A stretch of 64,000 nt of DNA, from contig JARFJB010000821.1 of NCBI GenBank assembly GCA_036346205.1, forward strand, positions 8,475,722-8,539,721, in the 5' to 3' direction. Source of the stretch: Vesta saturnalis. Lineage: Eukaryota > Arthropoda > Insecta > Coleoptera > Lampyridae. The notes below the pieces were generated by a model that worked only from the letters and a program-made list of their open reading frames with translations, had not been told where the DNA came from and ran no database searches. Positions 9,912-21,372 of the stretch are shown piece by piece (the stretch's first letter is position 1; every line of letters begins with the position of its first letter). Position numbers and translations under genes: made by a program.

Positions 9912-11665
9912 AAAAATAAGAAAATATACGAAATACATGAAGAAGGAAGAGGAATAAAAGAAGAGGAAGTAATAGAGGCAATACAGAAAGTGAAAAAAAA
10001 GTAAAGCTGCAGGAAAAGATGGGACACAAGGTGAGGAGTGGATATATGGAGGAGAAAAGGTTGCAAAAAGGGCGACGGAAATCATAAACAAAATATGGAG
10101 AGGGGAAGGATTCCCGGAGAGGTGGAGAGGACAAATATGCCCAGTGCACAAAAAAGGAGACCAAAGGCAAGTAACAAATTATAGGGAAATCACATTGCTA
10201 AACACGGCTTACAAAATATATGCGACCGTACTGTAGGAAGGGAGTAAAGAAGAAAAGAATTTGTTACCAGATGGACAGGCAGGATTCATGAAAGGAAGAA
10301 GAACGACAAAATAATGTGCACATTCTGAGATAAATATAAATGGTAGCAGTATTCGTAGACCTAATAGCGGCTTTCGATAGGGTGAACAGGCAAAAGCTGA
10401 GGGAATACGTGAAAAAAAAAGTATAAACGAAATGCTAATAGAAAGGATGGAAGAAATATATGAAGAAACGAGGAACAGGGTGAGGGTGAATGGGAAGCTA
10501 AGTGAAGGATTTGTAACAAGGAAGGGACTGGGCAAGGATGCTCACTGAGCTCAAGAATGTTCGCTGTATACGCAGGAGAACGGGAGGAGACATTAAAGGG
10601 GCAACAAGAAGGAGGTTGCAGATAACATAGTGCTAATAATACTAAAACACTAAAAACGATAGGCAGATATTTGAAAAGAAAAGATCTGGAAGTAAGTGGG
10701 AACAAAACTAAGGTAATGGTACTGAGAAAAGGGGGAGGAAAAGGAAAAAGGAGGAGTGGAAATGGACGGAAGAGGAGATACAGCAGGTAAAGAAATTCAC
10801 ATGCTTGAGATACACGATGAGGCAAGGCAACAAAAATGGGGACATATAAAAGAAGGTGTGAGAAAAGGAAACAAATTAATATGACAAGTGTGGAGTGTAG
10901 GGGACTTAAGGAAAAGGAAACTATTGTTTGAGAAACGAATGAAAAGTGTGGTGCTGTATGGGACGGAAGCGTGAGGGTGGAAAGAGTATAAATAGATAGT
11001 GGTACTGCAAGATAAATACTGGGAGTAGAAAGAGAAACGCCGGGATACATTATTAGAGAGTACGTGCAAGAAGAAAAAATTAGGGTGGAGACGGGAAATA
11101 GAGCGATAAAGTACGAGGAGGGAATGAGTAGAAGAACGGAGTGCAAAATATTATAAGCATGTGGAAAGAAGTAAAAGAAGGAAGAATAAAATATGCAAGA
11201 AACCAGAAATGAATATTATGAAAGAAACGGGTATGCGAAAGAAGTGGAGAGACTAAGAACGGTAAGAGTGAGCGTGAGAGAGGACATAATTAGATGGGAC
11301 AGGGATGTGCAAAATCAGGAAAGATGGCCTATTAAGGGAGAAGGGATACCGAGATATTTGAATGGGGAAGGGAGGAGTGAAAGAAAGAAAATGATAGCGA
11401 GGTTTGGATGTGGAAACGAAGAGAGAGTAAACCAATTTTGGGGAAGGCACGAAGATAGAAAATGTAGGCTGTTGCGGGGAAGAGATAGAGATGATCAAAC
11501 ATATGCTGAAAGAATGCAGGGAGTTAAAGGAAGAGGAGAGGACGGCAGAAGAAATATTAGAGAAAAAAAGAAGGGGAGCGGATTGGATGGAAGAAACAAA
11601 GAAAAGAAGGAGACAGTTAAGGGGAAAGGAGACAAGTGGGAAGAAGCCAGCGTAGGCTAAGTAAG
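9912..11665 (+). pseudogene. R1-like LINE reverse transcriptase and C-terminal CCHC finger
   Basis: In shifting frames the order of RT landmarks is kept: KAAGKDG-like segment (about 10000), GFPERWRGQICPVHKKGD, NYREITLLNTAYKIY, LPDGQAGFMKGRRT, VFVDLIAAFDRVNR (motif A, about 10340-10385), INEMLIERMEEIYEETRNRV, then thumb and connection. The YADD box region (about 10600-10640) is not intact. Toward the C-terminus MIARFGCGNEERVNQFWGR and a CX2C..HX4C finger split by a frameshift (about 11465-11515) match this LINE family. The final 155-codon open frame (11193-11660) mixes true and shifted frames. More than ten stops or frameshifts make the gene dead. Confidence 0.7.
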
Positions 11666-11760
11666 GAAAGGAGATACTGTAAATAGCATAAATGTATAAC
11701 ACTATTACTTTGTAATATTTATTTGTAAAAAATAGGCAAATAAAGATTTATTAGGTTAAT

Positions 11761-13470
11761 AGAGTTAAGTTATTAAATTGCACAAAACAAAATCAAAACA
11801 ATGTAATTTGGCTCTGAAGCTGTAAAGAATAAGTACCATATAAATGATGTGTTTTTGGTTAAATGGAACTAAAATGGATAATGAAGCTTTTTACGTTTAC
11901 TGCACCAATAAATCAATTAATGTACATTAACAAGGCGCCAGTCAGTTTTTGTGGCACAAAACGTAAACTGAAAATTCATCAAAAAGTAGGTTTATCAAAA
12001 CGATGAATGAAATGAGAAAAGCAACTGACCCTTTTATGTGTCGAAAAAAGTTGATCACCTATAGAGTACAATTTAATTGGTGTTAATAACGAAATGATAT
12101 ACTAATCTAAAAGATTAATTAATTATCATTTTTACTCTCTGTTTGTAACAATTCTGGTAATAAACTTAACTAATGTGAAGTATACGATCCTTAAAATAAT
12201 AGAGGAATGACTTGTTTACTCTTAATAGATAGATAAATATAAAAAAGGCCACGCTCAGTGCATAATTCTTAATTTTCATTACAGCTTTTAAGGCCGGCTG
12301 TAAGTAATAAATTAATTAAATAATGATCCGTAAAAATAAGGTTATTCTTAAAAAGCTTTCTTTCTAAAAGGGAGAAATTGTAAGGAGCGACTACCATAAA
12401 ACTTCCACTTATTTTCTATAATTATAAATGGAAGCTTTGAAAACGGGAGATATACATTTTGATGTAGTTGATATGAATGGATTTGAAAGAGAAGGAATAT
12501 CTGTTCGAAAAGGATAGGTTTATCCGATCGATTTTTACAGCTGAAACTGAAACGGGCCGATCCTGCGCATATCCTTTGTCCTTGCCCTTGACTTCTAACG
12601 ATTCATACAGGTTCTAAATAAGTTTAGGATTATACTCCAATTACAAACAAAGAGGAAATTTGGGGTAAAGGGGTTAATCAGTCATTCGAACAAACTTTAT
12701 ACATTGGTGACTGACAATTTAACTAAAAGTAAAAGTTTCACCATATTCTCAGAAAATTGTGGTGTACGTGATGAAATGTACACCCTTCAACCTTTAATGC
12801 TACAAAACGAAATTTTTATCTAGAAATGAAAGACATGCAGTTTTATGAGGTGTACGTGTACTTCCTTAGGGTCTTTTTCATTGATTTTTATATTTGTGGA
12901 AAAATGGTATTTCAAGTTTCAAGGTTAAAAATTCTATTTATGTTCAGTTTAGTTATAAATGTTAAAAATATCTTGAAATAAAAAAAAAGAAAGTAATGAG
13001 TGCAGTTCTGGCTGACTTAATCGTGTTTTTAGATTTACATTTGTACAGGTCATTCACTATATGGATATTTTTGTACACAAAATGAAGGATTTTGTTTATT
13101 GAATCATGTACTAAAATAATATAATTGTTGAACAAAAATAGCAATTTTTTATTGATTAAGAGCCGTAAAATGTTGTTTTTAAAGTTATACCTACATCCTT
13201 TCTTATAATTAAAATATTCTCCTCCATTGCTTTATGTGTAATTTTAGGGTTTAGGCTATAAAATTTACTTTTAATACGGGGTAAACTAGCAATATAAATA
13301 GGGGGAAAAAATCAAACAAAATAAACTGGAACAAATTAGGTCTTGCTAAAGGTGCGATATAAGAACACATTGCACAAATTTAGACTAATTCGATTTATAG
13401 CCTGTATACAGAGTGCCCGTTTTCGAGCTCCAACATGGGGATCTTAGTTATTTGAAGAGATACAATGTCG
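11761..13470. other. AT-rich intergenic DNA, no gene seen
   Basis: No coding frame over 60 codons on either strand and no recognisable repeat or RNA gene. It separates the nested LINE from the piggyBac-type element. Confidence 0.5.
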
Positions 13471-13482
13471 GTTAACTCTTAT

Positions 13483-13740
13483 CCGGGCAACTGGGGTCCA
13501 ACGGACCCACGCGGTGTTACAAATGGGCATATCTCGATTATTATTTAATTTTTGACAAAATGCCGGTATGGTTTCCATGGAAATAGTATTAATTAAGTTT
13601 TCCTTTTGGCAAAAGTGGGAGACTTGATCTACTTTTCAATAAATAATTATTGTTATATAAAACTTACGTAACCGGGCAATGTGAGTCCAATGGACCCTCG
13701 CGTGGTGGTTACAATTGATGCATCTCATGTATATAATATT
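13483..13740. repeat. Subterminal direct repeats in the piggyBac-type element
   Basis: About 60 bases beginning CCGGGCAA at 13483 recur at 13672 with the same order: CCGGGCAA, a GGTCC-AA-GGACC palindrome, CGCG, TTACAA, then GCATMTC. Such repeated end-proximal blocks often serve as transposase binding sites in piggyBac elements; that role here is inference. Confidence 0.65.
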
Positions 13741-14104
13741 TTCATAATTGATTACATATTTATCAGAATAATTAGCGGATTTGAGAGTTACTTTGTTTTC
13801 AAGGCTAATTGTTATGAAAAATGCAATTAGTATGGAGTTTTTGTAGAGTAATCTAAGTCATTTGGCAGTTAGATAATGTTCAAGTTAGTCTTTTAGTCAT
13901 TACCTGCTTATGGATTATTAGTAATTTGCTATTAGTGGTGAATTTAGAATATCTATTTGTAATTATATTTTATTCAAGAATTTGGATTTTATTTTCAAAG
14001 AATGTAAGTAGTCTGGAATGTTGGTTATTGGCAAAGATAAAAGTTTTAGTTGAATAGTAATTACCTTGGAATTTATTTAGTATCCTTCCCTTGCTGTGTA
14101 CTAT

Positions 14105-14842
14105 ATACAGGGTGAATCTTATCTAATCCGCCAAAATTAAAGGAGTACTAGAACTCATCATTATAAGCAAAAAAGTTCATATGTACATGGGTCCGGAAAT
14201 GCTTCGTTTCCGAGATACAGGGTGTCAAAGTTGAAAAAAGAAATCGCGTTTTCTTCAATATCTTTTGACTGTTTCGAAATAATTTCATGAAATTTCGTAT
14301 ACGATGGTTTTTTGAAATGAAATATTCAAATTTGTGGTCCATTTAGTTGTGGTCTCTAGAGGGCGCCAGTGGCAACCATTTCGACCCGTTTAAATCGTTG
14401 CGATTTTTTTGTGCTACACTGTATACCATTTTGGACTAGAAAAATCGATTCTCCTATCTTTTCTGCTAAAAAAAGGTGTATTTTAGTGATGTCGCTAGGA
14501 GCAACCGTTTCTGAGAAAAACACATTTAAAACTCACAATGTTTATTTATTTAAAACTTGTAAGGAGCACTAAAATATCCAATATTAAAAAACAAGAAAAG
14601 AAATTAATATTAAAAGTAAACATGTTCTTTTGATAACAACTGTTCAAACAACTGTCCCAAAAAAAACGTCGTATACGAAATTTCATGAAATTATTTCGAA
14701 ACAGTCAAAAAGTATTGAATAAATCGCGATTTCTTTTTTCAACTTTGACACCCTGTATCTCGGAAACGAAGCATTTCCGGACCCATGTACACGTGAACTT
14801 TTTTGTTTATAATGATGAGTTCTAGTGCTCCTTTAATTTTGG

Positions 14843-14845
<3 letters not shown>
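14105..14845. mobile_element. Foldback mariner-type MITE inside the piggyBac-type element
   Basis: The left arm (about 14131-14306) and right arm (about 14668-14843) are nearly perfect inverted copies of about 175 bases. They share CATGGGTCCGGAAATGC, GATACAGGGTGTCAAAG and ATTTCATGAAATTTCGTATA-type words. The left end begins TATACAGGGTG at a TA, typical of mariner termini. The right tip has been lost into a (TA)n tract. The 360-base centre has no coding frame. Confidence 0.7.

Positions 14846-14924
<79 letters not shown>
14841..14924. repeat. (TA)n microsatellite
   Basis: About 80 bases of nearly pure TA dinucleotide immediately follow the right arm of the MITE. It may have grown from the TA target site of that insertion. 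Confidence 0.95.
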
Positions 14925-14928
<4 letters not shown>

Positions 14929-15781
14929 GAAGCGCAAGTAATGCAAGGACAACAAAGGCAATGTTGTGAAAAATGGTATAAAAATGTTTGTAATCAACAT
15001 TCTGTCACTGCTATTATTATCTGTAATAACTGCAATAAATAGTTTTCTTTTATATAATAATGTTTATGTAAGCTTAATTTGTAAATATATTCCAGTAATA
15101 ACTACTTAGTACAAGAGAGTAATGAAAAAGGTATCTAAAGAAGGTCCGGTTGCGTTACTAAAAATACTTGCCCGGATAAGAGTTAAATTAGGAAAGGTGC
15201 CTTTTTTGGTACTCAATAATATGTCGTTACGAAATTTCGGATGTTTTCAGAGGTTGCCGAGATTTTTCAAACACACAGAAATTTTCAATTTTCGATTTTC
15301 CTTTTTATACCGAAGCCTGCAAAAGGTGGACGTTTTAAACTGAAAAATTATTAAGGCACCTTACGAGAAATCTTATGTTATAGAAAATTTCAAGGTACTC
15401 TAAATCTAGAAGTTCTCGCCAGGAGTGTTTACCGCTACGTCATTAGTTTATGAATTTAGCTGTCCAATTTATTTATACTGTCTTCCCTTATAAAACAGTG
15501 AATCAAATTTGACGAAATCGACATACGGTGTTGAATAAGCAAATGTAGTAGAAAGAGTAAACTTATAAACGCGAAATAAATTCGTTTCAAGGCGAGAATA
15601 CACATGCCAGTGACTAGAAACTTGCATGCTAACTACTTGCCCATGGACTACTCAAAATACACATGCTAGTCAATAGCATGGCACAGTTGCCAGTAACTTG
15701 TATGCTAACTACTTGTACGCAAAATATTGTGTGCATGCCAGTTTCTGAAATCGTCTCAACTTGGTACGTTGCAGCAAATGT

Positions 15782-15787
15782 GTTAAA
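15782..15787 (+). repeat. Left 6-bp target-site duplication of the Polinton
   Basis: GTTAAA directly precedes the left inverted repeat. The partner after the right repeat is GTTAAT (25621-25626), five of six bases identical. Confidence 0.7.
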
Positions 15788-16215
15788 GGTAGAACAGGAG
15801 CACCATGTGCCATCTTGACGTCACAAGGATGCCCCACGTGGAAGACTATATTTTCCACCCTTATGGTTTCTTTTCGGAGGCCTTTTTCAACCCCTAATTT
15901 TTTTATACACCCACATGTGAGACCGTATTTTCCACCCCTATGGTTTCTTCTCGGAGGCCCTTTTCATCCCTAATTATTTTTTGTTATTTACTCGTCCACG
16001 TGTAGGACGCGTTTTTTCACCCTATTTTATGATAGCCCACGTATAAGACGCGTTTTTTCTACCCCTATGGTTTCTTTTCGGGGTCAACCCTTAACGGAAT
16101 TTTTATCCTTCATTAGAGCCTTTCTTGACAGCAATTTTTGTACTTGCTCACGTGAGGGGCAGATGTAGGGGTTGGTCATGGACTTGGGCTAGGTCTTGAA
16201 GCTGGGGCTGGACCT
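15788..16215 (+). repeat. Polinton left terminal inverted repeat with internal iterations
   Basis: It pairs with 25150-25620. Both contain GTAGAACAGG at the tip, GCCATCTTGA, GATGCCCCACRTGG and GTACTTGCTCACGTGAGGGG. Within each repeat a block containing TATGGTTTCTTTTCGG occurs three times, and CACGTG or CACATG recurs, so the terminus itself is built of short direct repeats. A weaker fourth block follows at about 16250. Confidence 0.85.
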
Positions 16216-16416
16216 GGAGCTGGCCTTTGGGCACTGGGGGCTGTGTGACGGCTTCTTTTCGGAGGTGTTTTTCAAACCCTTGATGGGAATTTCAACCCTG
16301 ATTAAAGCTTTTTTGATTTTTTTTCATGCCTACGTATAGTAGTCGTTTTTTTTTTGTTGATCATTTTTTATTAATTAATTAATTATTTTTTAACCCGGGG
16401 GAAATTCTTGATCCTA

Positions 16417-17090
16417 ATCTGTTGCCTTATAAGATTATCTTAAATCTGTATTCTGATAAGGGTGCGCATCATTAGATGTAAAAGATAGTTTATTTAATCT
16501 GTATCTACTATTAGTATTTATTAGAGCTTGTTTATCAGATATTTGAATGATATAAAACTCATTTAAAGGATTGATTTGATTAGGTAATAATTACGTGCGG
16601 GAAAAATTGACTTTATTTCCCCATATTACTTTATTAGCGTATTTTTATCAAATGAGATTGTTATTACAATTATTACATTTATTTTAATGCCTATCTACAG
16701 ATTTATTATAATTATTATAAGCTTTCGTTATGAACGAAAAAGTTCAAAGGTAAATATGTAATTAAAAATTATTATTAATTTTATTAAATACATAAATAAA
16801 AAGTTTACCTCGCGTAGGTTTTGAACCTACGACCTGTACTTTGCTAGAGTACCGCGCTAACCAACTGCGCCATCAACGTTCAAGCACCAATCGATGTAAA
16901 TTTTGTCTTTATGTATGTAGAATTAAAAATAATTTTTAACTATCTACAGATTGTTTAACATAGGAAATTTATTTATACATTGATTACGTGTTAACTTGTA
17001 AGACACGTTTCGCTGAAGGGTACAATTGTATGCGCGTCCTAACATAATCTGCTAACTTATAAGATGATCTTAAATCTGTATTCTGATAAA
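16417..17090 (+). repeat. Pair of 45-base direct repeats bracketing the tRNA-like gene
   Basis: CTTATAAGATKATCTTAAATCTGTATTCTGATAA (written with one ambiguity; about 16424-16458 and 17051-17085) occurs twice in the same orientation, 627 bases apart, with the tRNA-like gene between them. Its function is unknown. The rest of 16216-17778 is AT-rich with no coding frame. Confidence 0.7.
16806..16879 (-). tRNA. tRNA-like gene, anticodon AGC (Ala), inside the Polinton
   Basis: The minus strand folds as a full cloverleaf. The D stem is GCGC/GCGC with loop AGTTGGTTA, the anticodon stem GTACT/AGTAC with loop CTAGCAA (anticodon AGC), the variable loop AGGTC and the T stem GTAGG/CCTAC with loop TTCAAAA. 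Invariant positions T8, A14, G18G19, A21, T33, TTC at 54-56 and A58 are present. The acceptor stem (ACGTTGA with GCGAGGT) has four Watson-Crick pairs, one G-T and two mismatches, so charging efficiency is doubtful. No intron. It does not look like an ordinary insect tRNA-Ala. It could be element-borne or a retro-inserted, mutated host tRNA. Confidence 0.65.
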
Positions 17091-17149
17091 TAGATTACAA
17101 GTTTTCATAATCAAATATTATTAGAGTCGATATGCTGTTTATTTCAAGT

Positions 17150-17153
17150 TATA

Positions 17154-17215
<62 letters not shown>
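17150..17215. repeat. (TA)n microsatellite
   Basis: About 65 bases of TA dinucleotide with one TG interruption, within the Polinton left part. Confidence 0.9.
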
Positions 17216-17217
<2 letters not shown>

Positions 17218-17778
17218 CGTGAGAGTGGACCTGTATTATTTGTTGTAATATGTGTTATCACACTTTATTTTTAATTGCAGTTTGTAACCTTCTACCAACA
17301 CAACCTTCATCTTATACACGAATTAATAATGACCTCCATTAGTTTATAACACTATTGCTTGGTACCGCATTTCTATTTACGTCGAAGTCATATAAAGTTA
17401 TTAACGTTTCATTCTAATGGGGCTATCAACTATTGAAAGGTCAACCGTTAAAATTGTGTTCCTAATTGCAAGGTTGTTAAAACACGTCAGGTGGTATTTC
17501 GAAATGTTTATCTAGTGGACTCCTGTAATTGCATCGTGCAATTACAAGAAGAACAATAACGCCCTTGATATTAAAAAGGTGATTAATACCTTTGTATTTC
17601 AATTTTAAAAAATCAAGCGCTGCATTATGAGGGTCAATCAGCCCTAGCATGTAAAATAGACTTTTTTAATTATGTCCATATAAAATTGTTAAAATAATAT
17701 AAGAATAAAAAGTGTATTTAAAAATTACTACCGAAGACTGTTGTGTAATAAAATGATAAAAGGGTTCTTTTATTCTAG

Positions 17779-20700
17779 TAGGTGGTAGGCATGTATTAGT
17801 AGGTGGTAGGCATGTATACTCCATGCCAGCCGGGGAGGTACCACCACCCTTACCATGGGCTCCTTAATATTGGGTCTCCGATTTTCTGAGCTCGGTAAGG
17901 GCTGCCGGTTACCTTTTCCATCATCCTTAATCTATTCTCATCCTTATTCTTCCTTCTCGCCCTCACTGTCTTCCTATCGGATTAAAAGTCCCAAATTAAA
18001 AAATAAGATGGCTGTGGTTTCTAGGGATATAAATTCCGGACGTAAAATCCTGCCCCATTCGGATGTCCGGGAGGGCAGGGCCCAAGCGACCTCGGTCATC
18101 GAAAGTATCAACTTTCTGATTCACTACTGCAACATCCGCCGCGGTATCAGGTCTAATCTTAATGCTATTCACCAACATCTTGAACAATTACAACCTGATA
18201 TATTGTTTCTATCTGAAACACAAGTCTCCTCTGAAAGCTCCGAGTCACCCGACTTGTAATTTCCTCAATACCATCTTCACTCTAACTTTCGATATAAAGG
18301 AGGCGTATGTGCGTACATCAAGGACAGTATTGCTTGCAAGAGGGTTTCTTCCTTAAAAAATAAAAATTTTGACGTGATTTGGTTTAAACATTCTGGTCCT
18401 AATTTTGTGAAATTCTACTGTTGCATTTATAGGTCTCCTAATGACAGCAACTTTCAAGACTTCTTCGATTACCTTAGTATGAAAGTTGACTATCTCCTGT
18501 CTCAGTTTCCATCTTGCGATATTTCATTTGTAGGCGATTTCAATGTTCATAACTCTAATTGGCTTCAATTTTCATCTACTACAAATCCCGCTGGTCATAG
18601 TGCAGAAACATTTGCTATTTCATGTGATCTCACACAAATGATTTCTGAACCGACAAGAATCCCTGATAACCCACATCTCCACATCTTCTAGATCTCTTTC
18701 TTACATCAAACCCTCTTGTTTATAAAACTTCCGTTCTTTCGCCTTTAGGTCTTTCCGACCATTGTCTAATAAAAATCATTTCTACTGTACCTAATTCCAC
18801 TGTTGTTCGCAAAACCGATAGAACCTTGTGGTGTTTTAAGTCAGCTCGATGGAGTGATTTACGGGATTTCTTTGCAACCTTTCCATGGCGTGAATATTGT
18901 TTTAAGTCGTCCTCTTCTTCGGACATCGCTCTTTCAGTATCTGAAGTCATCCTCATGGGAATGGAGTTATACATTCCGAAAAAACAGTACCGTGTAGGTC
19001 ATTCACGTTCCCAACCCTGGTTCAATAAGGCTTGTTCTGATGCAATATCTTTAAAAAATAAATGTTACATTAAATGGAAATCTAATAAATCGGTTGACAG
19101 TCATGTAGAATACGTTGGTGCTAGAAATATCTGCAAAAGTGTCATCATTAAAACTAAAAAGTTGTTCGAACAACGAAAATGCAATGAACTAGCTACATCT
19201 CCTTTAGGCAGTCGTAAATTTTGGTCTTTAGCAAAAGCCATTAGTAAAAACTTTCGAACATCTTCATTTCCCCCCCTGACATCTATTGACGAATCGGTAG
19301 TGGCTGATTCTGCAGACAAAGCAAACGTTTTTGTGGATTTGTTTGCATCAAACTCGTGTCTCAATGCTTCTGGAAAAGATGTGCCCCTAGTCAACTCTTC
19401 TTCATATGTTATGAAACCAACTCATTTTCGATACAAGCTCTTGGAACCAGTCCTATCTAAGCTCTATACGATCTCTATATCTTCTGGGGAATTCCCTTCA
19501 TCATGGAAGTTAGCAAATGTTCAACCTATTCCCAAAAAAGGTGATAAGACCGATCCCTCAAATTACAGACCAATTGCCATCACTTCCATTTTGTCTAAAA
19601 TCATGGAAAAAGCCATCAATCAGCAACTGCTCACGTTCCTTGAAACTAACAAACTCCTTAGTGACCACCAATATGGGTTTAGGCAAAGTCGTTCAACAGG
19701 CGATCTTTTTTGATATGTGACCCAAGTTTGGAACAATACAGTAGAGCAGTCCGGTGAAACAGTTGTAGTCGCTTTAGATATCTCAAAGGCATTTGACCAA
19801 GTTTGGCAGAAGTGTTTACTTGCCAAACTCACCTCGTTTGGGTTAAATGATACGCTCATCAACTAGGTTTCTAGTTTCCTTGATAAAAGACGAATACGTG
19901 TCGTAGTTGATGGCTTTTTTTCAAAAGAAGTTAGCATTAACGCGGGCGTACCAAAGGGATCCGTTATAGCGCCTACACTTTTTCTGCTGTACATAAACGA
20001 CCTTATTTCTTCAACAACTAACCCCATCCATTGCTTTGCTGACGATAGCACTCTTCACTGTAGTTCATCTCAGTCTACTCATAGTGATAATCCACCTTCT
20101 ATGTCAAATCAAGAAATTAAAGCTGAAATGGCAAATTCCATCAACAAAGACATTCAACGTATTCTCGAATGGGGAAGCAATAATCTAGTTAAATTTAATG
20201 CTAACAAAACTCAGTGTTGCCTTATGTCCGCCAAAAAAGATCGATCATTTCCTGTTGTAAGTATGAATGGCTCAGTTCTTAAGTTTTCAGACTCTATTAC
20301 TCTGTTGGGTATGACTGTATCTTCAAATCTCTCATGGGTTGACTATCTTCTGTCAGCTACCAAAACAGCTGCTCGTAAAATAGGCTTTTTGTACAGATCT
20401 AACCAGTACTTTACCTCTCGACAACTCCTTCTGCTATATAAGGCCCAAATTCGGCCTCATCTGGAATATAATTCTCACCTTTGGGTTAGTGCTCCCCAAT
20501 ACGCTCTCGATATCGTTGATCGTATTCAAAAGAGAGCGATTAGGCTTATAAATGACCCGTCCTTAACTTCTCACATACAGTACCTCGAGCATAGAAGGAT
20601 GGTTTCAGTTCTTTCTTTGTATTATCGTTATTACAACGGCTATTGTGCTGGTGAATTACATTCTTTGATACCATCTCCGGCTATCTTTGCGAGAAACACT

Positions 20701-20986
20701 CGGTTCGCTCATTCACATCATCGGTATGCAGTACAAATCTCCACTTGTCGTACCAAACGGGCGCAATCCACATTTTTCTACACGGCTTCTAAGCTCTGGA
20801 ATGATCTCCCTAGTTCCTGTTTTCCTCTCACTTATGATATGAGAAAATTTAAGGTAGCTGTTCATAGGCATCTATTGGCAATTCATTATCCCTCTATCCA
20901 TCCACCTAAGTGTTCCTGAGTGCTTTAGCACGATAGGCCTTATTTAGCCTGTTCAGGTCCACAATAATAAAAAAAAAAAAAAAAAA
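17779..20986 (+). mobile_element. CR1/Jockey-group LINE, innermost layer of the nest
   Basis: The element begins near 17779 with a tandem duplication of AGTAGGTGGTAGGCATGTAT. It carries ORF2 (17855-20919) and ends with a short hairpin GAGTGCTTTAGCAC(GA) and an A-tail at 20968-20985. It is inserted into Polinton DNA, which resumes at 20987. Target duplication was not clear. Confidence 0.8.
17855..20919 (+). pseudogene. LINE ORF2 polyprotein, nearly full RT, few lesions
   Basis: Non-LTR polyprotein that would nick target DNA and reverse-transcribe its RNA. The endonuclease part has IHYCNIRRG, LFLSETQ, YRSPNDSN, VGDFNVHNSNW and LGLSDHCLI (the final H catalytic). The RT part has NVQPIPKKGDKTDPSNYRPI, YGFRQSRST, VVVALDISKAFDQVW (motif A), AGVPKGSVIAPTLFLLYIN, then CFADDSTLH (FADD catalytic box), LGMTVSSNLSW and a complete C-terminal region. 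Lesions are few: stops at 18258-18260, 19711-19713 and 19864-19866, a 1-nt frameshift near 18687, and loss of about 40-60 codons near 19434 that removes the GPDG finger motif. It is therefore a relatively young copy. Confidence 0.85.
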
Positions 20987-21372
20987 CAAAGGTCTTAGAT
21001 TTTAAGTTGACGTGTATTTTTACATTTTAGTTAATTAAAATTGTTTTTCCAATGAATTTAAACGACTGATCTAGTTTAACAATGAGTGTTTTATACCGTA
21101 ATGAATATGTTATAAAACGACTGACTAAAATAAAAACGTTATTAACATTATTACATTTCTTTTAATGTCAATTTTGGCTTTGTATGTACAAATTATGTTA
21201 TTATTATGTTATTATTACCTAACTTCACCTTCAGCAATAAGGTCATTCGGTATTAAAAGATAAACATCATACTTATTTACCTTGAGAAAGTCATCGGCCT
21301 TGAAGTTAGCGATAAGCATGACCTTGAAGTTGGCCCTGAAGTTAGTCTTGTGAATTTCAAAACAACTTAATT
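20987..21372 (+). other. Polinton DNA between LINE tail and polymerase promoter
   Basis: AT-rich non-coding. At 21297-21350 the word CCTTGAAGTTRG occurs three times in a row with small changes, forming a short direct-repeat cluster upstream of the promoter described next. Confidence 0.5.

Larger units (their letters stand above)
6180..11760 (+). mobile_element. R1-like LINE, 5'-truncated, split by two later retroelement insertions
   Basis: A purine-rich (A/G) plus-strand element can be followed from an ORF1 tail (6198-6530) through the endonuclease (about 6765-7240), an EN-RT linker (8684-9082), the reverse transcriptase (9912-11000) and a C-terminal zinc finger (about 11450-11530). It ends in an AATAAA-containing 3' end near 11745. 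Reading is continuous once the foreign blocks 7242-8683 and 9083-9911 are skipped: the endonuclease motif series resumes directly after each block. Many stops and frameshifts make it inactive. Assignment to an R1-type clade rests on the K/E/R-rich style and C-terminal CCHC finger of this common hymenopteran-type family. Clade is inference; LINE identity is firm. Confidence 0.8.
13472..15186. mobile_element. Non-autonomous piggyBac-type element
   Basis: TTAA at 13472-13475 is followed by CTCTTATCCGGGCAA (13476-13490). The exact inverse TTGCCCGGATAAGAG (15168-15182) is followed by TTAA (15183-15186). A TTAA target duplication with 15-bp inverted termini starting with C is diagnostic of the piggyBac superfamily. 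The 1.7-kb interior encodes no transposase and carries a second, mariner-type MITE. The short palindrome GGTCCAACGGACC lies next to the left terminus. Confidence 0.75.

Noticed and set aside
15122..15343. 73-codon frame at the right end of the piggyBac-type MITE
   Set aside because: It crosses the inverted terminus and TTAA boundary, so it mixes element and flank.
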